DNA of 64,000 bases, from assembly GCA_012931725.1 (NCBI GenBank), contig CM022944.1, positions 78,240,092 to 78,304,091 on the forward strand, given 5' to 3'. The translations under genes and the position numbers were made by a program. The notes beneath the pieces were generated by a model, which worked only from the letters and a program-made list of their open reading frames with translations, did no database searches and had not been told where the DNA came from. The DNA is from Litsea cubeba (Eukaryota > Streptophyta > Magnoliopsida > Laurales > Lauraceae). Positions 22,160-33,639 of the stretch are shown here, in pieces; the stretch's first letter is position 1, and each line of letters begins with the position of its first letter.

Positions 22160-22171
22160 TGGTATCAGAGC
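22160..22171 (+). promoter_or_regulatory. Primer-binding site, initiator-Met tRNA
   Basis: TGGTATCAGAGC, two bases after the LTR end: the standard plant copia/gypsy complement to the 3' end of initiator Met tRNA. Confidence 0.9.
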
Positions 22172-22223
22172 GAGGTTCCCTTGATCAGTTTAATACGCTA
22201 AGGGTGATCTCTTGTCAAATCAC

Positions 22224-24059
22224 ATGGCAGTCAATACAGGGAATATGAAAGCACCTCTGTTTGATGGTTCTAATTACTCCTTTTGGAAGATTAGGATGCA
22301 AGCCTTCATCAAATCTCTTGGCTATGATGTTTGGGAGGCTGTCAGAGCCGGTTACAATGCTGCCACCGTACCCAATGATACTGCATCAAAGAAGTTGGCA
22401 GACAACGACTCCAAGGCGCAGAATGCACTCTTTAGTGGCCTTGTGGATAGCGAGCTTGTCAAAGTAATTGCATGCAAAACAGCCAAGGAAATTTGGGACA
22501 AGTTGCAAAGCATACATGAAGGTGATGAGAAGATTAAAGAAGCCAAATTACAAACTCATCGCTCTCAATTTGAATCTCTTCGCATGGAGGAAAGCGAGAA
22601 TGTTGACTCGTATATGCAACGAGTGAATGAAGTCACGAATGACATTCGTGGACTAGGGGAGGAGATTAAAGAGCCGGTCATCGTCAAAAAGGTTCTAAGA
22701 TCTCTTCTTCCCCGGTTTGATTCAAAAGTCTCAGCCATTGAAGAAGCCAAAGATCTGAATGCATTTTCCATGGATGAATTACATGGTTCTCTAACTGCCT
22801 ATGAGATGCGCATAGGAAAGACGTCTTCATCTGATAAAGAAGCCGCCTTCAAAGTTCAGAAAAAGGCAAAAGAGACTGCTGGTCATGATGTTGATTCTGA
22901 TGATGATGAGCTTGAGGCTCAATTTGTTAGAAAGTTGAAGAAAGGAAGCAATGGCAAGTACAAAGGGAAGCTACCCTTTAAATGCTTCAATTGTGGAGGT
23001 ATTGGTCACTTTGCTGCGAAGTGTCCCCTAAAAGAAGACAATGATAATGACTCTTATGCTGAAAAGAGTAAAGGAAAGAGAAATTTCAGAAAAAGGGGCA
23101 AAGCTAAAAACTTTCTATGTCAACAAGACGACAGCACGTCTGAATCTTCAGACGATGATGAATCAACCGAAGCTCTCTTCATGGTCACTGTTGAAGAAGA
23201 AGAAGAGCTAGATCCGGAAGAGGATGAGGAGGCTGAAGTCAATCTTGAAGAGGAACTCATAGCCGCACTTGAGGAGCTTAGCATGGAACGCAAATCAAGT
23301 AAGAAAAATCTGAAACTTCTCCATGAATCTGAAAGTTCTATTATTGCTTTGAAAACTCTAGTAGAAGAATATAAAAGAATGGTAGAAGTCCTTGAAAACC
23401 AAATAAGTATCAAAAAGGAAGAGGCTATGAAACTTGAAACTGAGATCGCTAGAGCAAAGGCTGAAAATTTGGAAAATAGCAAAAAACTCAAAGCGCTCCA
23501 AGCGATTGAAGGGACTATGAAACTCAATGAACTACTGAAAGTTCAAAGACCTGCCCACTTCAGATTTGGTCTAGGATTTGAGAAAGGTGAATCCTCTAAG
23601 ATTACACCTCCTGAAAAGAAAAAGTTTGTGAAGCAAGTCACTGCACCTTCTAATTCTATGAAGCCCACTCAACCTAGAAAGGAGTCCATTCCTGTTAGAA
23701 AGGTAATGAAGACTAACCAGCCACAAAGAAGATACAGATTCTATGGTTATTGCTTTCATTGTAATATGTTTGGACATAAAAAAGCTGATTGCAAATTCTA
23801 TGTAAGAAACAGTCCATTTGTGACTAGGAATCCTTTTTCAATCCTAAGTAGCCACAAAATTGAGTGCTATATGTGTCATAATTATGGACACTTGGCTAGG
23901 GATTGTAGGTTGCATATTGCTAACAAGTTTCAGGTTGAAAAGAAACCCAAGTTAGTCAAGGCTTGGAGAGCAAAGCAAAGTGCAGAAAGTCCCAAAGAAT
24001 CTCTCATTGTGCAAACTGGCATTCAATGCACAAAAGAAGACAGCACCATGGGTCCTTGA
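22224..24059 (+). CDS. Copia Gag with three zinc knuckles
   Basis: The first ATG in frame is at 22224, 12 codons shorter than counting from a TTG upstream. About 611 residues. The N-terminus APLFDGSNYSFWKIRM is the short domain common in copia gag. A UBN2-type capsid region follows (KEIWDKLQSIHEG, SYMQRVNEVTNDIRGLG). CCHC knuckles are CFNCGGIGHFAAKC, CFHCNMFGHKKADC and CYMCHNYGHLARDC, the first separated from the others by an acidic and coiled-coil stretch. Gag would package element RNA in virus-like particles. The frame is open up to a stop at 24057. It should run into protease, so the stop comes from a frame change near 24,020. Confidence 0.9.
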   Translation: MAVNTGNMKAPLFDGSNYSFWKIRMQAFIKSLGYDVWEAVRAGYNAATVPNDTASKKLADNDSKAQNALFSGLVDSELVKVIACKTAKEIWDKLQSIHEGDEKIKEAKLQTHRSQFESLRMEESENVDSYMQRVNEVTNDIRGLGEEIKEPVIVKKVLRSLLPRFDSKVSAIEEAKDLNAFSMDELHGSLTAYEMRIGKTSSSDKEAAFKVQKKAKETAGHDVDSDDDELEAQFVRKLKKGSNGKYKGKLPFKCFNCGGIGHFAAKCPLKEDNDNDSYAEKSKGKRNFRKRGKAKNFLCQQDDSTSESSDDDESTEALFMVTVEEEEELDPEEDEEAEVNLEEELIAALEELSMERKSSKKNLKLLHESESSIIALKTLVEEYKRMVEVLENQISIKKEEAMKLETEIARAKAENLENSKKLKALQAIEGTMKLNELLKVQRPAHFRFGLGFEKGESSKITPPEKKKFVKQVTAPSNSMKPTQPRKESIPVRKVMKTNQPQRRYRFYGYCFHCNMFGHKKADCKFYVRNSPFVTRNPFSILSSHKIECYMCHNYGHLARDCRLHIANKFQVEKKPKLVKAWRAKQSAESPKESLIVQTGIQCTKEDSTMGP

Positions 24060-24619
24060 TAGTGGTTGTTCAAGCCATATGACTGGTGATAAAGAGAAAT
24101 TCATCAAATTACAGCACTATGAAGGCGGTTCAGTGAAGTTTGGCAACAATGATGGTGCCAAAATCTGCGGAAAAGGTGTTATTCAGCTTATGGCAAACAA
24201 GATCAGATCGGAAGAAGTCTTATATGTGTCTGGATTGAGACACAACCTGCTTAGTGTGAGCCAGATCTGTGACAAGGGTCACTGAAGTTATCTTCACAAA
24301 GAATGGGTTTGCCATCAAGAAGAGTAGCAACGGCAAAACAGTGGCAACTGGATCAAGAACTGCTGGAAATCTCTATACATTGTCAGATGGAGCTGAAAAG
24401 ACCTGCTTGATGAGTCGGACAGAGGAAAGTTGGTTGTGGCACAAACGCCTTGGGCATCTAAGCTTTGATAACATGTCAAAGATTTACAATTCAAAGGCTG
24501 TAAGAGGCATGTCTACAGTTGAAAAGCCTTCCAATCCCTATTTGCGACTCTTGCCAAAAGGGAAAGCAAACGAGGGTTATGTTCAAGTCAAAGGAGCATC
24601 ATTCCAAGAAACCTCTTGA
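23980..24619 (+). pseudogene. Copia protease and pre-integrase segment, two frame changes
   Basis: One frame (to 24285) encodes the protease with WVLDSGCSSHMTGD, whose D-S-G is the catalytic triplet, and RHNLLSVSQI at the end. The next frame (24269-24619) encodes the pre-integrase segment ESWLWHKRLGHLSFDNM, whose histidines belong to the integrase HHCC zinc site. Frame changes fall near 24,020, 24,270 and 24,530. Each is equivalent to one extra base, and together they return the reading to the gag frame. As written, Gag-Pol would not be made as one polyprotein. Confidence 0.85.
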
Positions 24620-27074
24620 GCTAGTGCACACTGATCTCTGTGGACCAATGCGAACTCAAAGCACCAATGGAGATAAGTATTTCATGTTATGCATTGATGA
24701 TTATACTCGTATGACATGGGTATTGTTTCTTAAGCATAAGCATCAAGCACTTGATCGTTTTAAAGTGTTTAAAGCACAGGTTGAAAATCAATTGGAAAAA
24801 CGTATCAAGATTTTAAGGTCTGATCGTGGAGGCGAGTTCACATCTGAAGAGTTCACTAAATATTGTGAACATCATGGCATTCAAAGACAGTACTCAGCCC
24901 CTAGAACTCCACAGCAAAATGGAGTTGTGGAACGGAAGAATCGCACCGTACAAGAGATGGCTCGTACGATGCTAAGTGAAAGCAAGATGGCTGACAAGTA
25001 TTGGAAAGAGGCAATTCATACGGCTGTATACATTCAAAATCGATGCTTGATCAGGCCACATGAAGTCAAAACTCCCTATGAGCTATGGTTTGGGCGAAAA
25101 GCAACAGTCAAGCACTTTAAAGTCTTCGGCAGCAAGTGTTACATCAAGCGGCTCGAACAAAATCCGGGCAAATTTGAAGAAAGAGCTGACGAAGGTATAT
25201 TTCTGGGTTACTCCTCTACTAGCAAGGCATATAGGTGTCTTAACAAAAGAACCAGAAAAATCATAGAAAGTGCTGATGTGAGAATAGATGAGAATATTGA
25301 ACCAAAGAATGCAACTCATAATGACAGTCCAGTTTATGAGGACTCGAGTGAGATTGATGATGAGATGGCTGAATCTAATGATTCTGAGAAATCAAAGGAT
25401 GACTCAGAAGATACTTCACCTAAGAAGCACAGCACTTGGGTAGAGCAACACCCTAAGGATCAAATCATTGGAGATCCTAAGGCAGGCGTTCAAACTAGAC
25501 AAAGTGTAGTTAGCAATTACTCACTTGTGTCCACCATTGAACCCAAGACTGTGGCTGAAGCCAGTCTCGATGAAAGTTGGTTGAAATCTATGCATGAGGA
25601 GTTGGAGCAAATTGAGAAGAACTCCACATGGGAACTTGTTCCTAGACCTACTGATAAGAATGTTATTGGTACTAAATGGGTCTTTCGGAATAAGCTGAAT
25701 GAAGATGGTCAAGTCATTAGAAACAAAGCAAGGTTGGTTTGTAAAGGCTATGCTCAAGTTGAAGGCATAGATTTTGAAGAGACCTTTGCACCGGTGGCTC
25801 GTCTGGAAGCTATTCGAATGTTTCTTGCATTGGCAGCATACAAAACCTTCAAGGTATTTCAGATGGACGTAAAGTCAGCTTTCTTGAATGGTTTACTTGA
25901 AGAAGAAGTCTACATTGAGCAACCTGATGGTTTTCTCATCAGCAAAAATTCAGATCTAGTGTGCAAATTGAAAAAGGCTCTTTATGGACTGAAACAAGCG
26001 CCAAGGGCATGGTATGCAAGGCTGGATCTCTATCTCCGCAAGATCGGTTTTGGAAAAGGACTTGTTGATAGCAATCTATATGTCAAAACTGAGTTAAGCA
26101 AACAGCTGGTTGTCATTGTTTATGTTGATGACATAATCTTTGGTGGCAATGATGAGGAGATGTGCAGGAATTTCGCTGAAGAGATGAAGAAAGAATTTGA
26201 GATGTCAATGCTTGGAGAACTAAAGTTCTTTCTTGGTTTAAAAGTTCAGCAGCTGAAACATGGTATCTTCATATCACAGATGAAATACATCAAGGAAATG
26301 CTGAAGCGATTTAATATGGAAGACAGCAAGCCAGTGAGCACACCAATGTCAACAAACACGAAGCTTAGCAAAGATGATAAGGCCTCGTCCGTTGATCATA
26401 CCACCTATCGCTCTATGATAGGAAGCTTGCTCTACTTGACTGCTACAAGACCAGATCTTCTACAAGCAGTATGTATGGTTGCACGTTTTCAAGCAGCACC
26501 AACTGAAACGCACCTTACAGCAGTGAAACGAATCTTTCGATATCTGAAAGGTACTATGGAGCTTGGTATCTGGTATCCCAAAGGCAAATCCTTCACTCTA
26601 GTTGCATATTCTGATGCCGATTGGGCTGGATGCGTAGATGATCGCAAGAGTACTAGCGGCGGCGCATTTTATCTTGGAGAAAGATTAGTTGCTTGGCATA
26701 GTAAGAAGCAAGACTCAGTATCCCTTTCGACAGCGGAAGCGGAATATATTGCAGCGGCAACTTGTTGTACGCAAGTGTTATGGATGCGGCAAATGCTCTC
26801 TGATCTAGGAGTTCCTACAACGGATCCTACGCCGATCCTATGTGACAACACGAGTGCAATTCATATATCTAAGAATCCTGTTCAGCACTCTCGAACAAAG
26901 CATGTAGCAATTCGTTATCATTTTCTTAAAGATAAAGTTGCTGATGGAGAGGTCAAGTTGGAATATGTTCCAACAACTGAGCAAGTGGCTGATATTTTCA
27001 CGAAACCTCTGCCAAAGGAAGTCTTCGAGTATCTCCGGAAAAAGTTAGGAGTTACTCACTCTCCTAAACCGTAG
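24519..27074 (+). CDS. Copia integrase, reverse transcriptase and RNase H (open segment)
   Basis: An uninterrupted segment of 851 codons with no start codon of its own; it is the downstream part of pol. CDSCQKGK completes the zinc site. The integrase core shows DLCGPM (D), LRSDRGGEF (D) and [10 protein letters not shown] (E). RT follows: [35 protein letters not shown] and the catalytic YVDDIIFGG. RNase H has [21 protein letters not shown] and [13 protein letters not shown], ending in [12 protein letters not shown]. All catalytic acids are present. INT-before-RT order confirms Ty1/copia. Confidence 0.95.
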   Translation: MKSLPIPICDSCQKGKQTRVMFKSKEHHSKKPLELVHTDLCGPMRTQSTNGDKYFMLCIDDYTRMTWVLFLKHKHQALDRFKVFKAQVENQLEKRIKILRSDRGGEFTSEEFTKYCEHHGIQRQYSAPRTPQQNGVVERKNRTVQEMARTMLSESKMADKYWKEAIHTAVYIQNRCLIRPHEVKTPYELWFGRKATVKHFKVFGSKCYIKRLEQNPGKFEERADEGIFLGYSSTSKAYRCLNKRTRKIIESADVRIDENIEPKNATHNDSPVYEDSSEIDDEMAESNDSEKSKDDSEDTSPKKHSTWVEQHPKDQIIGDPKAGVQTRQSVVSNYSLVSTIEPKTVAEASLDESWLKSMHEELEQIEKNSTWELVPRPTDKNVIGTKWVFRNKLNEDGQVIRNKARLVCKGYAQVEGIDFEETFAPVARLEAIRMFLALAAYKTFKVFQMDVKSAFLNGLLEEEVYIEQPDGFLISKNSDLVCKLKKALYGLKQAPRAWYARLDLYLRKIGFGKGLVDSNLYVKTELSKQLVVIVYVDDIIFGGNDEEMCRNFAEEMKKEFEMSMLGELKFFLGLKVQQLKHGIFISQMKYIKEMLKRFNMEDSKPVSTPMSTNTKLSKDDKASSVDHTTYRSMIGSLLYLTATRPDLLQAVCMVARFQAAPTETHLTAVKRIFRYLKGTMELGIWYPKGKSFTLVAYSDADWAGCVDDRKSTSGGAFYLGERLVAWHSKKQDSVSLSTAEAEYIAAATCCTQVLWMRQMLSDLGVPTTDPTPILCDNTSAIHISKNPVQHSRTKHVAIRYHFLKDKVADGEVKLEYVPTTEQVADIFTKPLPKEVFEYLRKKLGVTHSPKP

Positions 27075-27084
27075 GAGTTGTGCT

Positions 27085-27320
27085 TGAAAGGGGGAGCAAT
27101 GCATTCATTGAATATCCTATTCGCTCCTCGGTTTGGTCCCTTTGGACTTGTTGTCAAAGGGGGAGAGATGTTATGATATGATAGCAAGGAGAGATGTTAT
27201 GCTATTAAAACTAGGGGGAGATTGTTGACAGTGCATGGTTGATATTTCAGAATCTCAGAATTGGTTCCAAGTGAGTGTTGAAGTTCCAATAGTGTTGCCA
27301 ACAATTCCAAAGGGGGAGAT
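27085..27320 (+). promoter_or_regulatory. Polypurine tracts, four copies, before the copia 3' LTR
   Basis: The tract adjoining the LTR is AAAGGGGGAGAT (27309-27320). Related GGGGGAG tracts lie near 27089, 27158 and 27213. The one near 27213 is followed by TTGTTGACA, a sequence like an LTR start. The last tract is the plus-strand primer by position. Confidence 0.85.
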
Positions 27321-28454
27321 TGTTGGAATTTGAGATGACTTGAGAAGTCTTTTGATGAATTGAAGAAGTTAGCATCTCAAGTATGGTTTTGAGTTGGAAT
27401 TCTTGTCAACACATTGTCACAAGCATGATGATAGTAGGCTGGTGTAGATAGAGCTGAAAAGAAGAATCAGAATTGAAACAGTCAGGAATTCAGAATTCCT
27501 GAAGCAGAGCACGCGGTCGACCGGGCTCTTCATGCGGTCGACCGAGAGAGAGAAACCTGCAGAAAACAGTTTCAGGCACCTCTCAGTTATTTTCGTGACA
27601 CAGTGTGTCTTCGGTCGACCGGGACCCAGGATGTCGACCGAACTCGAAATTGTCTGTTTTCCAGTCAGTGTCTTCGGTCGACCGAGCAAGCCAGGATGTC
27701 GACCGAGCACGGGAACCAGAGTTGCGCAGAATTAGAAGTTTTGCACGAAAATTCAGCACTCTTATCTAATTTGTTTGGGACTCTTTCTAACGAATTGTAG
27801 CCCGTTTTAAATACAATTAAGGGTTATCAAAACCTATAAAAAGGCATGTAAGGGTCGTTCTTAAAGATACACCAGAAGAGAAGAGTTTTAGAGAGTTATA
27901 GAGAGAGTTTTGGAGAGAAGAAGAGTGCTGGTGCTGTGTTGCTGTGTTGCTGCATTATCAGACGTTTTCTACAGCAATTGTGGACGAGATTATGCTCTAG
28001 AAGATGGTGTTTTCGTCCATGAGTTAAGTGTCTCTCTTTTATGCTTTAGATTTCAATTTGTAAGGGATTGAGAGAGAGAGAATTGTAGAGGGGAAGGGCT
28101 GTAGACAGAGTTTATCTTCCATTCTGTTTTTTACATCAAGTTGGTGCTTGGTGTTTAGGGTTTGGTGATCCTATCTGTGGGTGCAGATAAATTGTAAAGG
28201 GAGTCGGTGCTTCCTAGATAGTTGGTGCTATCTGAAACTAAGGGTTGGTGCTCTTTGTCGTTGGTGCGACTAAATAAGATTCAGATCTGTCCCGGATTGG
28301 TGTTCGGACAGTCTTTGAACCGTGGACGTAGCCTTTCGGTGAACCACGTTAAATCTGGTGTCATTGTGTGGTTTGACTTGTTTTGTTGTTGAATTGGACC
28401 TGTTTTTAGAAATCACTGATTCACCCCCCCTCTCAGTGATCGCGGTATCCAACA
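27321..28454 (+). repeat. 3' LTR of the copia element
   Basis: 1134 bp. Differs from the 5' LTR by one substitution and six one-base gaps (manual comparison). Contains the palindrome cluster at 27514-27710 and a TATA box at 27835-27844. Confidence 0.95.
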
Positions 28455-29022
28455 CTCTCCATCTCCATTATTGAAAGCTTTCTCTTTGTATTTCTTGGTT
28501 TTGACATTTTAGGGCTTGTTTTTGGGGGTTTTGCATAGGTTGTGATTTTCTTGCTTGGAAGTGTGATTAGAGGTTGATTTGCTGGCTTTGACCTAAGGCC
28601 AAGTGGATGAAATAATTTATTTGATGCTAAACCGTATTTATTTATTTATTTATTCTTGATTTTTCATTAATGGATTGATTTGCTTAACACTTGTTTTAAG
28701 ACTTGGTCTTCCTATTGATTTCAAATGCTTATCAATTAATGTTATCTGTCTATCTAAGTTATTTCTTAGAACTGTCCATGTTTGTGTTAACTTGAATGGT
28801 CCTAGTGTGATGGATTCCACATGATGAATAAAGGCAAGAAGATATTGGTTAGATGTTTGGATGTGTTGAGTGGTAAGTGTCGTGTGGGAATAGAAGTTTT
28901 AAATGATGAAATGGAGGAGCTTTAGGCTCACTTTATTACAGGGATCTGACCCTTAAAAATGAGGAGTGTTTGGAGAAATAAGGGACTGAAAATAACTTCA
29001 GAATTTGGTATTCACAGTAACG

Positions 29023-29270
29023 TCGGTCAGCTGTCGGTCAGCATGTCGGCTAACCGATAACGAACCGATAGGGAGCCGACACCAGTTCGGTCCCAATTCC
29101 AGAGAGCTACAATTTCTGATGCTGAAGTGTCGGTCAGCCGATAGTGAACCGACAACCCCTCGGTTCTAACTCCCGAGAGCTGTTTTCTCCCCATCTCTGG
29201 ACTCGGCTAGCCGTCGGTCGACCGGACATGACCTTGTCGGTTAACCGATAAGCCAACCGAGGGCTGACCG
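29023..29270. repeat. Palindrome cluster, mixed GGTTAACC / GGTCGACC / GGCTAGCC cores
   Basis: Repeats of the form TCGGTTAACCGA, CGGTCGACCGG and CGGCTAGCCG, with partial 'gtcggtcagc' copies. They are interleaved with two diverged copies of a 'gagagctn-ttct' spacer. It lies in the downstream part of the T solo LTR. Confidence 0.85.
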
Positions 29271-30079
29271 AAATGTCAATCCTGATGGATTTCTTTTGGA
29301 AAAGTTGTGGGACTATATGGGAGAAGAATGTGGAACTATATTGAAGAAGAAACCCATCATCCTAATTTTGTTAAAGGTCTTCTAAACTTGTCAATGTGCG
29401 TAAGGTCCCGGGTTGTCCCTAATTCTTATGGAGTACCAAATAAATGTTGAATTGACAAACGAGGCCCTATTTACATTGATTCAAATCTTGGACCTTCAAC
29501 ACTTAGCCAGGAGAATGTTGGAAATCCATTCATGTTTATCTTGACCCGAATTGTATTTGTACTTTTCAAACATCATATCTTATGATTTGGACTTGTCCCG
29601 AAAGTATTGGAAAATGTGTTTAGCTTTTGCTAACCCGTATATGCTCGACCCGATATGAATGTGCATTTGTGCCTATGGGTACCCTGTTCCGTTATTATGC
29701 ATTTGTTTTGATTTCCCGCATTTGACCTATGAGTCGGCACCACTAAGCTTGGACAACCTTGTAGGTTAGATCCACCAACTTGGAGATCCTTCCCCTCCTG
29801 TTAGTCAGCTGCAGTCTGGAATCGCAGAGTTTTACCCGATTCACTACCGTGGTCCTGCAGAGTATATATATGTATATTATAGTATTTTATCATTGTCCCT
29901 CCTCACCTTATATGACTGAGGTCAATGATCCTGTAGGGTATGTGCTCTCATCACTTTAGTGATAGAGGATTTAGCTTTTGTGGTTTCCATCTTGACAGTT
30001 CCCAATCCTTGATACCCTTACTGTTTTAAATATACATGCTTCATACATGGTTTAAATGAATCCTCGATTTGTTAAATGT

Positions 30080-30084
30080 TCATG
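30080..30084. repeat. Target-site duplication TCATG (left)
   Basis: Matches TCATG at 33640-33644. The site is a unit boundary of a 46-bp minisatellite, so the motif also recurs elsewhere nearby. Confidence 0.75.
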
Positions 30085-30574
30085 TGTAAGACCCCGACCC
30101 CCAATTTCTCTGTTTACTATTGTTTTAATCGTGGTTTAGCTTTTAAGCGAGATTTGAGTTGGTTTGACCTTGTTTTTGAGTTTGACTAGATTTTTCCATA
30201 GCCTTTGAGATTTTGAGGACCGTTGACTTTGGTTGACCCGGTCCATATGATATGTATTTTTATGAGAAATTATTTTTGATTTCTAAAAATTCTGATTTTT
30301 GGTGTATTTTGACTCATTTTATGAAGTTTAACAACTTTCATGTTTTGACCATTTTGATTTGATGATCAGAAAATGCGTTTTTCGAGAAAAAGGCCAAAAC
30401 TGACTTTTCACACTAAATCTGTCCATGAATTTCGAAAATTTCAGAATTTGGGGAAAATATACTTTTTGGAAAGTAGAAATTTCGATGATCGATTTTGTCT
30501 TTTTCGTCGATCTCATTCAGGGCCCGCAAATGCCACTTTCAGCCTTGTGAAGATCGGGGCCCACAAAACCCATC

Positions 30575-30581
30575 TTATAAG
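30575..30581 (+). promoter_or_regulatory. TATA-like box, nested T solo LTR
   Basis: TTATAAG followed by 'cctcttcttctcc', homologous to TTATAAAAGG at 50956. Confidence 0.5.
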
Positions 30582-31460
30582 AAGATGAACCCTCTTCTTC
30601 TCCTTCATTTTCTCTTCCTGCACGGTTTGGAGCAATGGCTCATTCCCTCTCCTCCAGTAACTTTCTCTCTCTTCTGAATCACCTATCTCATGGAGATTTC
30701 ATGGAGGATGATCTCCTAGGGCTCTTCTTCTCCATTCAAGCTTTCCAAAGGACCTATTTGTAAGATATTTGAGCTAGGAGAGACCACTTTTCCATGCCTT
30801 TCTTCTTTGTTTGAGCTACCAAAGGTTAGCAATGGTTTTCTTTTCATGGGATCTTGGTTTTGCAAACCTTTTGGAGTATTTTTCTCACATATGCAAAGAG
30901 TTTTCATGGGGACTTGAGGGTGATTGATTTTTAGGGTTTCTCTTGGTTTATTTTGGGGCTTTTGTAGATGGAAGACCTTGAGACCCTAGAGCTTTGATTG
31001 AGGAGTATTATTTCTCTCTTTTAGACTTGAGGCAAGTGGATTTTCAATTAATATGATGATTTCATTTATTTTGCTTCACATCATGATGTTTCATGCTTTG
31101 TTCTAATCTTCTTATGTTTCATAGATTTCTTTTGGTTGAATGGAGAAATGTAGTATGTGGTTTCACTTATGATATTGTTTTATAATGAATTTGAAGTTAT
31201 CTTCACTTTGGTCATCTTGAGAATTAGCTTTCTTCATGTTAAGTGTTTGTGTTCAAAACAAAGGAGGAAATCTTTGATTTTAAAGTGTTGTGTTTGTTTT
31301 ATTGGATTTGATTATGGAAGGTGATTTGATGGAGTTTAATATGTTCATTGAGGACATACTTCATTGGAGAGTTGTTGTAGAAAAGGAAGGGATAAAGAAA
31401 GTCAAAAAAAAAAAAAGAAGAGTGCAAAATCTGCACCCATCCAGACCCAGACAGAACTGG

Positions 31461-31550
31461 GTCCGCTCGAGCGACCCAGTGGGCCGCTCGAGCGGCCCAG
31501 GTTCTGGGAGGGGTCCGCTCGAGCGAGCCTTGGGTCGCTCGAGCGGACCT
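31461..31550. repeat. Palindrome cluster, GCTCGAGC core
   Basis: Four CGCTCGAGCG copies in two close pairs: about 25 bp apart within each pair, about 28 bp between pairs. Confidence 0.85.
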
Positions 31551-32254
31551 GGGCCCAGACTGGGGTCCATTTGCAGCCTGGTTGGGGGGCTGTTTAGGGG
31601 ATGTTTGTGGACCTGTTTAAGGCCCTTTTATACCTCCTTTTCTCCATGAATTCTAGGCCTATTTGATCCCTCTTATGTCTTGAAAACTCTCGAATAAATG
31701 GAAAGAATTGTAACGTTATGAATTGTGCTTCGAGTGTTAAATAAGAAAGAGTTTGAGATTATTTGCGATACTTGAAATTTGTGAAATGGGAATGGGAACA
31801 ATGAGAGAATGAAGTATGTGAGATTACCCGGGAATCGTTCGAGTCTCAATGCACACTTTATCATTTAAATGTTGTGGATTTTCATTGGCATCAAACATAT
31901 TCTCTTAATAATCAATGTTTAAAGGTTAAATGTGCATTGAGATGGTTCCATGGTAAGCCATTAAGTCGTTCTCCACTATCCATTCCATTTCAAGTCAGAA
32001 AAGTGTATTTGTATTCTTCGGTGAACTAGCTTGAATGGCATCGGTGATTTGTTATAAAGTCATGTGGTTTCCCCATGCTCGAAAGGGGGGATCGCATAGT
32101 TTTATATAAATTACTTTGATGTGTATTCGAGTGGTTTACCCTGGAAATTCGTATGTTTTCTCCGAATCGATTTGAAAGGAGATTAGAGTGGTTCGCCACA
32201 TTCGGGATTTCTTCGATGAGACTATTATTTTGATAAGACTAGTATTTTGAAAAT

Positions 32255-32395
32255 AAAACCTCGAGGCAAGACAGGGCCAGAGCTTTGTAGTGCGAGCCCA
32301 TGAGCCAAAGAGACTATGATTTCAAAAACAAAACCTCAAGGCAAGATGGGGCCAGAGCTTTGTAGTGTGAGCCCATGAGCCAAAGGGATTATTAT
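32255..32395. repeat. Two-copy tandem repeat of about 75 bp in T LTR
   Basis: Two near-identical units with 'aaaacctc-aggcaaga-ggggccagagctttgtag'. Confidence 0.8.
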
Positions 32396-32544
32396 GGTTT
32401 GAGTTGTATCGGTTTGGGTTTTTAAAACTAAAGGCACCACTAGGCTTAGGTCACCTTGTCGGGCTAATCACCCGGCTTGGGATCTTTAATTTGTCCGCCA
32501 GCTGCAGCTTGGATTCTGTCTGTACCGACCATGGCAATGGTTTT

Positions 32545-32700
32545 CATCTGCCGGTCCCATTTGTATGGCTACGGTTTTGATTTTCATCTGCCGGTCCCAT
32601 TTGTATGGCTACGGTTCTGATTTTGATCTGCCGGTCCCATTTGTATGGCTACGGTTCTGATTCTATTTCCGGTCCCACATGTAGTGGCTACGGTTCTGTC
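32545..32700. repeat. Tandem repeats of about 45 bp in T LTR
   Basis: Three to four copies of 'ccggtcccatttgtatggctacggtt' plus spacer. Uniform, ungapped tandem array with no unique spacers, so not a CRISPR. Confidence 0.85.
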
Positions 32701-33639
32701 TGCTCTTGTTACTTTGGTAATAGGAGAATATAGATACGTGTGGTTGCCAATGTTTTATATGTTTTATGATTCTTATTTGTTTATACTCATTATATTCTTG
32801 GAGTTGCTAATGTTTATGATATCGATCTTTCATCGTATTGTTGGCATTATTTAGGATTTGAAATGTATTTCCAACTATTAAATGTTTTATGCAGACTACT
32901 ATCTTTTCGAGATATTCGTACTTCTGAGACTGTTCTTTTATTTGCTTTGATATTTATGTTTGGTCTTTCGATCATTTTATCATGGTTTATTGCTATTATT
33001 GTTTAGACTGTTTATTCGGTTTTACAATGATTTCATCAGGTTTTACGAATGTTCTTTGGTTTCATATTACTTGTTTATTTGCTTGCCAGACCGTCGTGTC
33101 TGACCCTGTTTGTTTGGTGCCAGTTTCTTCTCTTTCTGTTTTTAGGTGTTTGATTGGAGGAGGCGGTGGGACCGCCGGTCTGACGTGAGAGGCTGCCTAT
33201 TGATATCATCTAGATGTCAAGTTTGGCACCGGAGCTCGTAAAATCATTTGGGGTAGTATGTCACTTAGTGGTTTAATTGTATGGCTTTGTTAGCCTTTTT
33301 CATTGGGTTTCTAATTAAGACATTTGTTAATTGTGATTTGAATGTGGGAAATAAATGGTCTTGTTACTACCAGCTCAGTTTATTTGGATTATGATTTGTG
33401 CCAGTCTGCTTATGTGATGGCTTTATGATATTGGTTGCGTGCGACACGGAACCCGATGGCCATGGATTCCGAGTCGTAACACCATGTTTAGCTTCCGCGA
33501 AAATATACTCTGATAGTGATGGAATTTGGTTATCCTCATTCACGCGGATCTTGGGAAATATAACAAAATTTTCAAATTTATCCCAAAATTTCGCATCCCG
33601 AGGTCGGATCACTGCAGGAACCGGTTTCGGGGTGTGACA

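Larger units (their letters stand above)
21018..28454 (+). mobile_element. Young, full-length Ty1/copia element
   Basis: A 7437-bp element with LTRs of 1140 bp and 1134 bp, CTCTC duplications, an initiator-Met PBS, gag, protease, integrase, RT, RNase H and a polypurine tract, in copia order (INT before RT). By manual comparison the LTRs differ by one substitution and six one-base indels, so the insertion is recent. The long gag with several zinc knuckles and the repeated AAAGGGGGAG tracts before the 3' LTR suggest the SIRE/Maximus branch. I am not certain of that. Confidence 0.95.
30085..33639 (+). mobile_element. T-family solo LTR nested in the T solo LTR
   Basis: Starts TGTAAGACCCCGACCCCC and ends GGGGTGTGACA, 3555 bp, flanked by TCATG. 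TATA at 30575-30581. The palindrome cluster here has the GCTCGAGC core (31461-31550), while the enclosing LTR has the GGTTAACC type. It carries no internal region. ORFs such as 31290-31649 cross the palindromes and are not conserved. Confidence 0.9.

Noticed and set aside
23120..23527. Serine-rich minus ORF
   Set aside because: Antisense shadow of the acidic and coiled-coil part of copia Gag.
31290..31649. 119-residue ORF as a host gene
   Set aside because: It crosses a palindrome cluster in a solo LTR and has no counterpart in sister LTRs.
32545..32700. CRISPR-like array of 45-bp repeats
   Set aside because: Units are contiguous tandem repeats with no unique spacers and lie within a plant LTR.
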